Shown here piece by piece: positions 38,574 through 47,744 of a DNA stretch of 64,000 bases. A program made the position numbers and the translations under genes. The DNA is taken from NCBI GenBank assembly GCA_026874595.1, contig CM049310.1, forward strand, positions 47,937,058 to 48,001,057. The letters run 5' to 3'. This stretch comes from Sipunculus nudus (taxonomy: Eukaryota > Annelida > Sipuncula > Golfingiida > Sipunculidae). The notes beneath the pieces are model-generated. The model saw only the letters and a list, made by a program, of their open reading frames with translations. It searched no databases and was not told where the DNA came from. Position 1 is the stretch's first letter; the number at the start of each line of letters is the position of its first letter.

Positions 38574-41087
38574 TAATTTTCAAAAAGTAATAACAAAACA
38601 GGAGGTATACTTGTGATGAAGACAATGGAGGGAGTTAAAATGCTGAAATGAAAAACATCTCTGGGATCAGCTTTCGTTTTTACTTCAGCTCTATCCCTGG
38701 CCCGACGTTAACCTAACATGCACGGATATTATTACTAGTCTCAGTATAGTTATATTCCATTTTAGTAAAAAAAAATTAAATTTGACATGAGAAAGCTAAA
38801 CAAAATGAAGGTTTCCTTTATTTGCATGGTGAACGCTTGTTTGAATGCCTGATAAAGGAACAAATGCAAATATGTGAATATGCAAAGACATTCATTACCA
38901 AATGCACCAAAGATTTTATCAAAGTTAAAAAAAAACATTTCATATGTTTTATTTCCTCACAAGCTTATGATGCCCAGTGAATTTTTTATCTGACCGTATT
39001 TTTAATCTGATTTAATTTTTTCCGTTGACAGGAAGAGAACCTGAGTGGGTGGTCTCTGCAGCGCGTGATTGACGGACAGAGCCGCGGGGACTTCACCATG
39101 CCCCATGGATTCTCCATCCCACCTGGACGCAAGGTCAAGGTCAGTATCAAAACAATCAAAATGCAGTCTTTGCGGTAACCTCTCTCCCGCATTCCGCACG
39201 ACGCATTCCGTACATAAGGAATATTTTCTTAACTTTTTATACTCTTTGCGGTGACTGATCAGATTAACTGTTTATAACAGTTTATAATAATGCTCTCTGC
39301 TTTACGCGCAATGTTCCATCGTCTGTCAAAGAAAGACCGTCTTAAATTTTATTTGAACGCAATCAGATCTTATATAATACAATTGTTTGTTAGTGTTTCA
39401 GGCTGGTTTGGATGGCAAAATATGTGTATTCAAGATTTTCTTCGAATTACAAAACCGGTCAAAAATAAAAACATAGTGTTTGGGAGGGAACTTTATGAAA
39501 TTTATGAAAGTGATAGTTTACTCAATCCACACCTGAGGGAATTCAACGACAGAAAAAAAAAAGAATTGTCCGTACTTATTCAGATGAAAATTTTAGAAAC
39601 ATTTCAAAACGCTCCCCGAAACTTCTACAGCGTGGCTGTATATGATATTGATGTTTTCTTTATACACAGGTCTGGGCTAAGGGACAAAAGACCAACCCTG
39701 GCCCCAATGACATAGAGTCAAACCAGACTACCTTCGGAGTCGGCGCCAACATCACCACCAAGCTGGCTAACCAAGGAGGCGAGGTAGGTTTCGTGTGCGC
39801 ATGCGCCAGTGCATTGTGTCTATTGTCCTTGAGCAAAATGAACATTATGGTGGTGTACTGCTTGTGTCGAGTCAGGCTAAGGTTTAAAGCAAATTAATCA
39901 ACTGTATGAACATTTACTTCTAATTTAACTTTAGCCTGTCTCTCGGGGTTGTCTAGCATCCTTGTGTCCAACAGTGGTCTGCGGCTTTGTAGCGCAAACA
40001 TGCAGTTAAAATGTAAATAGCTCAAAAGGTAATTGCTTTAGGCCACCGGGATACCTCTCCTTTTGCAAATTAACTGATCAGACTGTATATCAGGAGGATA
40101 TTGATATGTTATAGTCATACACTATGTAGCATAGAGAATTTCAATACTGCAGAATGCTTGCATAGACAAACATAGCACATGGACTTCTCACTAATTCACT
40201 GTGTTCTTGTAGACAACCTTGAAACTTACGTACGCTCAATGCTTTCAATGGCTCTGTGGAACTGTACAGTAGCAATGTGATGTTTAAGTATTTACGCGCA
40301 TTTTGATACTTTTATTCATAACTAAGTAAAATCTGTGTTAAAAAATAATGAAATATATCTTTAAACAAAACTTGTGATGCGGTTTGCTACCATTGCTTAA
40401 CTGTCTGTCGATACTAATTTGTAAATTAATAATGTAGATATTGCACACCATTAAATGTATTAATAATGTTTGTCCTCTAATTTTAATGTTTTTCAGGTAA
40501 CGGGCGAACACATCTTGTGTCCTCGTCTCCTTTGCCCTCCCTTCCTCTCCATATTCCCTTCACCTACTCTCGCTTTTCGCATAGCAAAACTGCATGTTGC
40601 GCATGCGTATGCTTCAGTAATAGAAGCTAGTAGTAGTTCTATAGTCTTCAACCTTTGTTGCCCCTTTGTTGTGTTTTGTAATTTTCCCCCGCTGTTCCCT
40701 TAAAACTGTTTCCAATCAAACCACCCTTCTGTGCATGACGTTCAACCTTGTCAAATCATATATATGCTTCATTTATATTTGCTGTTAAGTTCACACTTAA
40801 GAGAATGTTCATCATTGTTTATGAGTCATTTGTATACATTTTATACCGGTTTAATCGTTTTTTCAGCACTTCCGCACAATTACGTGATCGGCATTTCTAT
40901 TTCTGATTAAAGAAATACATATATAGGTAGAGGAATTGTGATAAACACGGGGTCGAGTTATAAAGGGTTAAATAATTATTGTGTTAATGTCAGTGTGTAA
41001 AAGAGAGAAAGAAGGAGAGGTGTTAATTAATTTTTTGTTTTTCAGGATCGGGCAACTCACATTCAAAGGACGATATACAGCTCGTAA
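14694..41087 (+). CDS. Cytoplasmic intermediate filament protein, protostome/lamin type (whole spliced gene)
   Basis: Spliced CDS: 14694-15247, 22214-22400, 28548-28643, 30546-30707, 32041-32166, 32584-32804, one of four alternative exons (34233-34543, 35346-35425, 35749-36005, 36794-36894), 37627-37760, 39032-39139, 39670-39783, 41046-41087. All junctions are GT/AG and reading phase is continuous. Predicted lengths are 684, 607, 666 and 614 residues with 7a, 7b, 7c and 7d. Order: Ser/Thr/Tyr-rich head (about 1-100), rod starting with [18 protein letters not shown] (104-121) and ending with [18 protein letters not shown] (to 449), variable linker, lamin tail domain. The rod of about 350 residues fits the long coil 1B of lamins and protostome IFs rather than the shorter vertebrate cytoplasmic rod. 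No CaaX box and no obvious nuclear localisation signal is seen, so it should be cytoplasmic. Such proteins assemble as parallel coiled-coil dimers into 10-nm filaments. Family certain; isoforms inferred. Confidence 0.95.
15248..22213 (+). other. IF intron 1 (6,966 bp)
   Basis: Large first intron between gtaagt and gattacag. No repeat array, long open frame or recognisable exon is seen. The 137-codon antisense frame at 20864-21277 has no family resemblance. A GC-richer patch at about 19440-19720 has no coding signal. Confidence 0.85.
22214..22400 (+). CDS. IF exon 2: coil 1B
   Basis: Acceptor gattacag, donor gtaagt. It completes the split Lys codon and continues in frame as L-D-E-A-N-N-H-N. 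It contains [19 protein letters not shown] and other charged heptads. Phase 2 in, phase 0 out. GC content is visibly higher than in the flanking introns. The roughly 42 residues that distinguish lamin-type coil 1B from the vertebrate cytoplasmic form must lie in exons 1-3. Confidence 0.95.
23020..23360 (+). repeat. Tandem duplication in intron 2
   Basis: Two diverged copies offset by 169 bp. Shared blocks include gattcaatgta, ggttaaatttaaacaatgta, gatggtgcgtgccggt and gaatcaaaataattctgtg. The second copy has a few small insertions. Confidence 0.85.
27524..27712 (+). mobile_element. Possible degraded pogo-like element
   Basis: Starts ggtggaacctgtctgaaaga, followed by repeated accacct/gaccacc motifs. 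It ends with tggccagtcccacgggtag and a gtgttactgtg edge. Resembles the TIR style of pogo-derived MITEs but the arms match poorly. Confidence 0.3.
28548..28643 (+). CDS. IF exon 3: end of coil 1B
   Basis: A 32-codon exon, phase 0 on both sides, acceptor tttctttacag and donor gtgcgtg. Encodes [16 protein letters not shown] followed by the conserved [16 protein letters not shown]-type segment that closes coil 1B in IF proteins. Because it is symmetric and in frame, skipping would shorten coil 1B without a frameshift; no sign of this can be judged from DNA alone. Confidence 0.95.
28644..30545 (+). other. IF intron 3 (1,902 bp)
   Basis: No repeat, RNA gene or exon-like stretch recognised between exon 3 and exon 4. 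Confidence 0.8.
30546..30707 (+). CDS. IF exon 4: linker L12 and start of coil 2
   Basis: 54 codons, phase 0/0, acceptor ttattccag and donor gtcagt. It begins [20 protein letters not shown] and continues with a conserved [19 protein letters not shown] segment, typical of the L12/coil 2 start of invertebrate IFs. The intron after it carries the 894-bp hAT element. Confidence 0.95.
30948..31857 (+). mobile_element. Non-autonomous hAT-type DNA transposon with 8-bp TSD
   Basis: The element spans 30956-31849 (894 bp). Its ends are inverted: TAGGGCTG at the left and, on the reverse strand, TAGGGCTG at the right, each followed by TATC-rich sequence. It is flanked by identical 8-bp direct repeats CTAAATAT (30948-30955 and 31850-31857), the TSD size of hAT elements. 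Subterminal regions are rich in ATCGATA and TACGTATCG motifs. No transposase frame is present. It lies within IF intron 4, away from both splice sites. Confidence 0.8.
32041..32166 (+). CDS. IF exon 5: coil 2
   Basis: 42 codons, phase 0/0, acceptor ctccaacag and donor gtacgt. It reads [20 protein letters not shown] and ends in a heptad-rich run finishing with RIADLEAR. Continuous with exons 4 and 6 as the IF coil 2 segment. Confidence 0.95.
32584..32804 (+). CDS. IF exon 6: end of coil 2 and rod C-terminus
   Basis: Acceptor cttgttcag, donor gtatgt at 32805. Encodes 73 codons plus two bases (phase 2 out), ending in the helix-termination motif [17 protein letters not shown] and the first two bases of an Arg codon. 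That split AG is completed by the first base of whichever alternative exon 7 is used, giving Arg in every case. The donor is followed at once by a 22-bp minisatellite. Confidence 0.96.
32811..32950 (+). repeat. 22-bp minisatellite next to the exon 6 donor
   Basis: About six imperfect copies of acgaaactaagcaacgtcat plus a 2-bp spacer (period 22 bp), starting a few bases after the exon 6 splice donor. It lies in the intron that precedes the alternative tail exons. Confidence 0.85.
34233..34543 (+). CDS. IF alternative exon 7a: long Ser/Gln-rich tail linker
   Basis: Acceptor gtttaccctcag, donor gtaggt; 311 bp, phase 2 in and phase 1 out. After the split Arg it reads [19 protein letters not shown], then about 80 residues dominated by Ser and Gln with repeated GYQSG/GFQSS-like motifs and runs of SQ. 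Low complexity suggests an extended, phosphorylatable spacer between rod and lamin tail domain. Without splicing, the frame would end at a stop near 34594, giving a tail-less form. The exon shares its first 15 or so residues with 7b and 7d, indicating exon duplication. Confidence 0.88.
35346..35425 (+). CDS. IF alternative exon 7b: short tail linker
   Basis: Acceptor tgcaccgacag, donor gtatgt; 80 bp, phase 2 in, phase 1 out. It encodes [20 protein letters not shown], then an acidic EESDMG end. Clearly homologous to the start of exon 7a ([13 protein letters not shown]). It gives the shortest predicted isoform (607 residues). The phases equal those of 7a, so 7a and 7b cannot be joined in tandem without breaking the reading frame. 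Confidence 0.82.
35749..36005 (+). CDS. IF alternative exon 7c: Gly/Ser/Met-repeat tail linker
   Basis: Acceptor ttctttcatattatcag, donor gtatgt; 257 bp, phase 2 in, phase 1 out. It starts [12 protein letters not shown], followed by about six copies of a [12 protein letters not shown]-type repeat, then a Ser/Ala/Glu-rich end. The start aligns only loosely with 7a, 7b and 7d (shared Arg and VE), so its relation to them is less certain. The Gly/Ser repeat tail recalls flexible glycine loops of other IF tails. Confidence 0.85.
36794..36894 (+). CDS. IF alternative exon 7d: Lys/Glu-rich tail linker
   Basis: No ATG-initiated frame marks this exon; it is recognised from its splice acceptor tttctgtcag and from homology. 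After the split Arg it reads [18 protein letters not shown], then a Lys/Glu/Pro/Thr-rich end. The start matches [11 protein letters not shown] of 7a. Two donors keep phase 1: gtgggt at 36895 (preferred) or gtggtg at 36892, one codon shorter. If left unspliced, a stop follows within a few codons. Predicted isoform 614 residues. The donor is weaker than those of 7a-7c, so usage may be low or tissue-restricted. Confidence 0.75.
37627..37760 (+). CDS. IF exon 8: start of the lamin tail domain
   Basis: Phase 1 in, phase 0 out, donor gtaggt. Encodes [20 protein letters not shown] and then the first strands of the Ig-like lamin tail domain ([20 protein letters not shown]). The acceptor is a tandem cagcag (37621-37626), so the exon may also begin at 37624, adding one residue (Ala-Gly-Gly-Met versus Gly-Gly-Met). 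It accepts all four exon 7 variants in frame. Confidence 0.93.
38540..38569 (+). repeat. (TA)n microsatellite in IF intron 8
   Basis: TA tract of about 15 units between exons 8 and 9. Confidence 0.95.
39032..39139 (+). CDS. IF exon 9: lamin tail domain, middle
   Basis: 36 codons, phase 0/0, acceptor tttttccgttgacag and donor gtcagt. It reads [20 protein letters not shown], then a segment with [10 protein letters not shown]. The spacing of G-W-S-L-Q-R and P-P-G matches the core of the lamin tail domain (Pfam LTD) as found in lamins and protostome cytoplasmic IFs. Confidence 0.93.
39670..39783 (+). CDS. IF exon 10: lamin tail domain, late strands
   Basis: 38 codons, phase 0/0, acceptor ttatacacag and donor gtaggt. 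It starts [14 protein letters not shown], which aligns with the V-W-A segment of LTDs, and ends [10 protein letters not shown]. It is followed by two candidate last exons, 41046 (well supported) and 40497 (speculative). Confidence 0.93.
40497..40703 (+). CDS. Candidate alternative last exon of the IF gene
   Basis: A good acceptor (atgtttttcag) enters, in phase 0, a frame open for 68 codons to a TAA. After the Gly-Gly-Glu of exon 10 it would read [15 protein letters not shown] and continue hydrophobic and Cys-rich. The position of His-Ile matches that in the regular last exon (DRATHIQ), which could reflect a duplicated terminal exon, but the rest looks unlike IF tails. An ATTAAA at 40906-40911 could serve as poly(A) signal. 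Alternative reading: chance open frame after a cryptic acceptor. Confidence 0.3.
   Translation, partial: VTGEHILCPRLLCPPFLSIFPSPTLAFRIAKLHVAHAYASVIEASSSSIVFNLCCPFVVFCNFPPLFP
41046..41087 (+). CDS. IF last exon: final strand of the lamin tail and stop
   Basis: Acceptor ttgtttttcag, phase 0 in. It encodes [13 protein letters not shown] and a TAA stop. The R-A-T-H-I-Q block fits the terminal strand of lamin tail domains. It is followed by a long A/T-rich 3'UTR. Confidence 0.9.
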   Translation, partial: DRATHIQRTIYSS

Positions 41088-41910
41088 AGGATGGAGAGAA
41101 GAAGGCATAAGACCGGGAGAAGAACCATCGGTGTAGTGTGCCTGTGTGCCACACGCTATCTTCTATAGCTTAAAACTTCTTATAATACATTGAGGAACAT
41201 TGTAGCAAGGCTTTCCAGTAAACCTCCCATCTTCCATGTAAAAACGCTGCATTAAATATGTACAATTTATGCTGAAATGGCACATAAAATGTGGCACGGC
41301 ACAAGTATACTTGTGGGTCTGTGTAAGTGTGGTTTTTGCAACGGATTACCGTATTTCGCTTGAGAGATCTTACAGTCTAGGCAACAGTGCTTGGAACATC
41401 TTTGCCTTCGTAACACTTCGTAACGTTGATAATGTGATTCCTATCCAATATGATATTTTTTATCATGTATGTGTACATTAATTTTTTTTTGAGAGAGTCC
41501 CAGCTTGGTGCATTAGAATTTAATTCACAATTGTCTTTTTTTACAGCCAAAGTGCTTTAAATCTGTACATAGACTCTAGTGAGCATTTATTGCAAGTCGA
41601 AGTAGACAAAAATGTAGGACTCGTGATTCTACTGGTTGTAGTCCTTGGTGACGGGAGTAGCTGAAAGGATAAGGACCATGGAAGGTTGTCAGAATGACTG
41701 TGTTAAGATTTTTAAAAATGGTCAATGAAATTTATTATGCTTAACCTTAAGCACAAATTATTAGAGACATACACCCGCGATTATTTTTCATATATTTTTT
41801 TGCCCCGCATTGTGGACATTCAGCGGCTTCCACTTTGACCATATTTTTACACTCATGTAAAAGCATCTGTTTGCAATGTATGCAATAAATTGCCTAATTA
41901 GTGACAAACT
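41088..41910 (+). other. IF 3'UTR
   Basis: Non-coding DNA from the stop codon to just past the AATAAA at 41884-41889. A GT-rich segment (ccttggttgtctgtctt) follows, as expected for cleavage. No other coding signal is seen. Confidence 0.75.
41884..41889 (+). terminator. Polyadenylation signal of the IF gene
   Basis: Canonical AATAAA in tgcAATAAAttgcc, about 800 bp after the stop, with a GT-rich downstream element. Confidence 0.7.
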
Positions 41911-43550
41911 TGAGCCTTGGTTGTCTGTCTTAACATGTGGTAAATATGTGTAAGCTTGTGCGGTTGTATCTGGTGGAGTGAATGATGCGGTTTATATGTT
42001 CGGGTTATAAGACTGGAACTGTGTAAGAAATACCACCCACAGTGACATCACGAAATGATGAAAACCCCTCACATTAATAATATTCCGAATCTTCTCTAAA
42101 ATTTGTTAAATCAGATTTTTACATAGCAGATTATACACATATTCTCTTCCAGGTGTAAGCATCTCATTCTGTACATTATCATACCTGTAAACCATAGCAT
42201 GTACCATACCCTCCTCATACCTTTTTTACAAGTAAAACTTTACTAAGGAGAAAACGCCTAACTTACATAACATTTGAGAAACAGTATTATTTTAAAATAT
42301 CAGAAATTAGTATATTTTACAACAGATCAGCTCTATTTATGGCCGGCAAAAGAAAAAAAAACAACCCCCCCCCCCAAAAAAAAACCAGCGTCAGTTGACA
42401 GCTGCTGATTAGATGATGTCATGTAAACATTAAAAAAAAAGATGACCAGTCAAAATAAAGAAAGCTAATCATGCAGGGACACGTGATCTACCAGATTATT
42501 TTAAAGAGTCCAAAATGATGTGAAACATAAACTGAAGGTTCATTCTGAAATTCTTAATTACCATACGGGGTCATCCCTTTCATATGAGATTTTCCAATTA
42601 TCATTAAAAAAATATATATTTTTGAGAACACTATCTCTAAAAAAACGGGTGGACATAGGTTGGGACGAAAAGAGTGTAAGATTGTACTCAATAGAGCACA
42701 TACCTTCGCCAAGGCAAACCCTCCAAGCGGATCTAACCCTTCATGTGGTCATTATCAGTGAAGTGTTGTAATTTCTGGACACACGTCTCAACCCTTTACA
42801 AACTTTCATGGAAATAATTGCATTATTTGGTGAGTTGACTAATTTTAGCAGACAAAGCTATAAACGAACAATCTGGCATTTCTGAAAACAATAGGCTTAC
42901 CTCTTTTTAGCGGTGGTACTCTAGGGGTCCGGTCAACCCGGTTTAATTCTAATGTTTATAAAGATCTCACCTCTCCAAGATAATAAAAGGAAACCCTCGC
43001 TAATGTGATATATATCTACTATTTACTTATTCTCTCAGTCGTAATAAAATGAGTGATTTGATATTCATGAAAGTTATTTTCTTCGCGTGCTTTCGAATTA
43101 AGATTGGACGAAGGTTGCTGGACAGAGGTTTTATGTGAAAAAGCATGTGATTTGCTTGTGTGCCAGGTTTTCCTGAATGAAAGAGGATGAGAAATGAGTG
43201 AGACTATATAAGTCCTGCTAATGGAAGACAAACTATGGTCGGTAATACCATAGAAATTACACTCAATCTAGTTAACAGGTACAAGGTCATACCAGATCTG
43301 TCAAGAGCAATTTCTCAGTGTGAGTTATATCCCACTTTAAATTCCTGAAAATGAAATGACATTGTGCGGATTACAAAGTCAGTCCTAAGATATCTTTTCA
43401 TAAAAATTCAGTAATTAACTTTTTTCAATAGCACAAGTGTTATCCTTGGTCATAAGGTTAAATAATTTCCTTTTAACGCGGTAGGATAGACCAGTTACTA
43501 TAAAGATAGAAGACTAATCCTATGTCCCTGAACAAAATCTACCTCCTCTG
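41911..43550. other. Intergenic DNA after the IF gene
   Basis: Contains a poly(C)/poly(A) patch near 42365 and a dispersed repeat fragment at 42675-42760 related to 9340-9510. No gene recognised. Confidence 0.7.
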
Positions 43551-43554
43551 TATT

Positions 43555-44150
43555 ATGAGTTAGTTGGGAAGGGATTATTTTCATTAGATATTATGTCGCT
43601 TAATGTGCAAGAAATTATCTCCTTGGGTAATATGAGATAATGTACCACCTTATTAAGCAAGGGAATTTCTCCTTGGGTACTATGAGAAGGTACCAAATTA
43701 ATCTGCTGGAAATTCTCTCTCACGGTACAATGAGTTAATTTTCCACCTAAATGTGCAATGAATTGTCTGCTGTGGTATTATGATATAAAGTACCACCTTA
43801 ATGATCGAGGAATTATCTCCTCTTGTTCTATAATATAATATACCACCGTAATGTTCGAGGAGTTATCTCATGTGGTATTATGAGATAATTTACATCCTTA
43901 ATGATGGAGGAATAATCTCATGTGGTACTACATGATAATGTACCACCTTAATGTTCGAGGAATAATCCCATGTGGTACTATGAGAAAATGTACCACCTTA
44001 ATGTTCGAGGAGTTATCTCATGTGGAACTACATGATAATGTACCACCTTAATGTTCGAGGAATAATCCCATGTGGTACTATGAGATAATGTACCACCTTA
44101 ATGTTCGAGGAGTTATCTCATGTGGAACTATGAGATAATGTACGACTTTA
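43555..44150 (+). repeat. 50-bp satellite array
   Basis: Units containing taccaccttaatgttcgagg and tgtggtactatgagataatg. Exact 50-bp spacing is seen at 43941, 43991, 44041 and 44091. Upstream units are progressively more degenerate (cttgggtactatgag forms), so homogenisation is strongest at the right end. Confidence 0.9.
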
Positions 44151-44185
44151 AAGAAAAAGGAATTAAGAATTAACATTGTAAATAT

Positions 44186-45980
44186 TGCTTGGTCATCCAT
44201 GACTTGTTGAACTGCAGGTAATACACGACTTAAGGTAAGCATTTGCTTGGTCGCCCATGTCATGTGGCTAATGCTTGGTCACCCATGACATGTGCCTAAT
44301 GCTTGGTCACCCATGACATGTGCCTAATGCTTGGTCATCCATGACATGTGGCTAATGCTTGGTCACCTATGACATGAAGCTAATGCTTGGTCACCCATGA
44401 CATGTGGCTAATGCTTGGTCACCCATGACATGTGCCTAATGCTTGGTCATCCATGACATGTGGCTAATGCTTGGTCACCCATGACATGTGGTTAAAGCTT
44501 GGTCACCCATGACATATGCCTAATGCTTGGTCGTCCATGACATGTGCCTAATGCTTGGTCATCCATGACATGTGTCTAATGCTTGGTCACCTATGACATG
44601 TGGCTAATGCTTGGTCACCCATGACATGTGCCTAATGCTTGGTCACCCATGACATGTGCCTAATGCTTGGTCATCCATGACATGTGGCTAATGCTTGGTC
44701 ACCAATGACATGTAGCTAATGCTTGGTCATCCATGACTTGTTGAACTGCAGGTAATACACGACTTAAGGTAAGCATTTGCTTGGTCGCCCATGACATGTG
44801 GCTAATGCTTGGTCACCCATGACATGTGGCTAATGCTTGGTCACCCATGACATGTGACTAATGTTTGGTCACCCATGACATGTGGCTAATGCTTGGTCAC
44901 CCATGACATGTAGCTTATGCTTGGTCACCTATGACATGTGGCTAATGCTTGGTCACCCATGACATGTGCCTGATGCTTGGTCACCCATGACATGTGCCTA
45001 ATGCTTGGTCATCCATGACATGTGGCTAATGCTTGGTCACCTATGACATGTAGCTAATGCTTGGTCACCTATGACATGTGGCTAATGCTTGGTCACCTAT
45101 GACATGTGGCTAATGCTTGGTCACCTATGACATGTGGCTAATGCTTGGTTAACCATGACATGTGCCTAATGCTTGGTCACCCATGACATGTGCCTAATGC
45201 TTGGTCATCCATGACATGTGGCTAATGCTTGGTCACCTATGACATGTAGCTAATGCTTGGTCACCCATGACATGTGGCTAATGCTTGGTCACCCATGACA
45301 TGTGCCTAATGCTTGGTCATCCATGACATGTTGCTAATGCTTGGTCACCCATGACATGTGGTTAATGCTTGGTCACCCATGACATATGCCTAATGCTTGG
45401 TCGTCCATGACATGTGCCTAATGCTTGGTCATCCATGACATGTGTCTAATGCTTGGTCACCTATGACATGTGGCTAATGCTTGGTCACCCATGACATGTG
45501 CCTAATGCTTGGTCACCCATGACATGTGCCTAATGCTTGGTCATCCATGACTTGTGGCTAATGCTTGTTCAGCCAAGACATGTGGCTAATGCTCGGTCAC
45601 CCATGACATGTGGCTAATGCTCGGTCACCCATAACATGTGGCTAATACTGGGTGACCCATGACATGTGGCTAATGCTTGTTCACCCAAGACATGTGGCTA
45701 ATGCTCGGTCACCTATGACATGTGGCTAATGCTCGGTCACCCATGACATGTTGCTAATGCTTGGTTACCCATGACATGTGGCTTATGCGTGTTCACCTGT
45801 GACATGTGACTAATGCTTGGTCACCCATGGCATGTGGCTAATGCTTGGTCACCTATGACATGTGGCTAATGCTTAGTCACCCATGACATGTGGCTAATGA
45901 TTGGTCACCCATGACATGTGCCTAATGCTTGGTCACCCATGACATGTGGCTAATGTTTGGTCACCCATGACATGTTGCTT
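44186..45980 (+). repeat. 28-bp satellite array with higher-order structure
   Basis: About 64 copies of gcttggtcacccatgacatg plus tggctaat (28 bp). A distinct unit of about 58 bp, containing ttgaactgcaggtaatacac, occurs at 44187 and again at 44721, 534 bp apart. A second block (gacatatgcc followed by three shared variant units) recurs 870 bp apart (44511 and 45381). Monomers alternate among sub-variants (tgcc/tggc, cacc/catc/cgtc). Confidence 0.95.
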
Positions 45981-47740
45981 AGCCGCGAATACACGACTGA
46001 ACAGGCATTTTAACTGAGCTTATGGTTAAACTCAGACGTTAGACGAGCATAACTGCCGCTGTTGTTGTTCTTTGTTCCTGTGAGGTATGTCTTCAATCTA
46101 TGAATGAAAACTTGGTCTGTTTTAAAAATCGATTAAATACGTTTGCTTAAATAGTCTCAGTTTCGAGTTGTCATTATTCGATTTGAATATAAGAAAAAAC
46201 ATTCATGACTTTCTGCTGAAATATAATGTCGTGGTACTTTATGTGGAGATAATTCTGGTTTACCTTTAATGACTTTTGTTGAATTTCATTTTCGAAAAAC
46301 TTGCAATGTCTAATGAATGCAAAATGTTACATAAACCTAATGTATACACACTGTACTTATTAAACCCTGCAGACAAATGGTGGCTACAGATTAGAATTCC
46401 AGAGCATAGAGTGTTCCTTATAAACTTATAGAGTGTTCCTTGTAAACTTATAGAGTGTTCATTATAAACTTACAAGTGTTCCCTGTAAACGTGAAGCCAT
46501 GCAGTGGCACTGACGTGCTGTTCGCCAACAGCTAGACACACGCCAGTATCCGATGTGTGATGTTAATGCTCGCAAAGCATACCTGGGTTCTCATAAATAC
46601 AAGTGACCCATGGGTCATGACGCTCAGCTGCCAAGCATGACCTGTGACATCATGGACTGAGATTCACAACTTCCAGTCAAATTTTGAAGAACCAATTTGC
46701 CAATTTGTTGAAAATTTTCTATGACAACAGAAATATATATCACCTATGTCTGGTTAAAACACAGTGAATTGATGGTCTGAGGAAAATGCATGATTGTTAA
46801 GCTAGCAGGAACTATTCCAACAGCTTGCTTGAAACCTGTCAGTCTCAAAAGGAACACCACAAAGGGCAAATATAAGATCAAAATATATAGCAAAAATCAA
46901 GGAAATACATGCAAGAATTATTGAGAAACAAGTCTGAAATCAGACAACAAACATTCTCTAAATCAGACCAAACATTTAAGAAAGATTACTGAAACTGAAC
47001 TGAAGAAAGAATTTCTAAGGTGGCTAACTGGCAGACATAATGGATTTCTGACAAGTATGACATTTGATATCCCACATTATCCAATAAGAGACCAAACTTG
47101 GGTCAAATTATCCAGTAATGATGCCCAAAATAATTCAAAAGGCATGTCCAGGCCCTCATATCAGATTTATAGATATGCAATTGTAAAAAGTGTAAGTCAT
47201 ATTATTAATATTAATATTAATATTAATAATATTTTTTATTATCACTCTGCTTTTCAATGGGGTCAGCAGGGTAGGTAAACTGCCAAACCTGAAAGAAAAG
47301 AAATGCAGAAAGCATGACTAAGAGTCTTGAAATAAAACAAAAAGCCATCCTAAATCAAGGTACACATCCACATATAATGAGAACAAACACTTGCTTTTAT
47401 ATGTGGTGATATATATTAAAATATTCAGATATCTAGGAAACTAAGTTTATTGCTAGGATTCCATAAAATAAACTGCAAAATGTTCCCATCATCTTATAAA
47501 TCAGTAGCTAAACCTTAATACTATACTCTCATAGTCTTAATGCCTGGCTGAAGCATTCTGACAACAGTGTTTTTGTTATGAAGTAACGAGGTACTTATCA
47601 CTGAGCCTTATCACTTAATAGGCTGATACAAAAGGGAGTCATATGTCACCAGTGTCACTCACAATTACAGCCACACAGGGAGATGTACCAGCTGGAGTGG
47701 GATGGTTATATATACAAGAAAAATAGAGATGATCTATAAA
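45981..47740. other. Intergenic DNA
   Basis: Includes a short 22-bp tandem repeat (atagagtgttccttataaac units, 46396-46490) and an (ATT)n stretch (47203-47230). No gene recognised. Confidence 0.65.
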
Positions 47741-47744
47741 ATAA

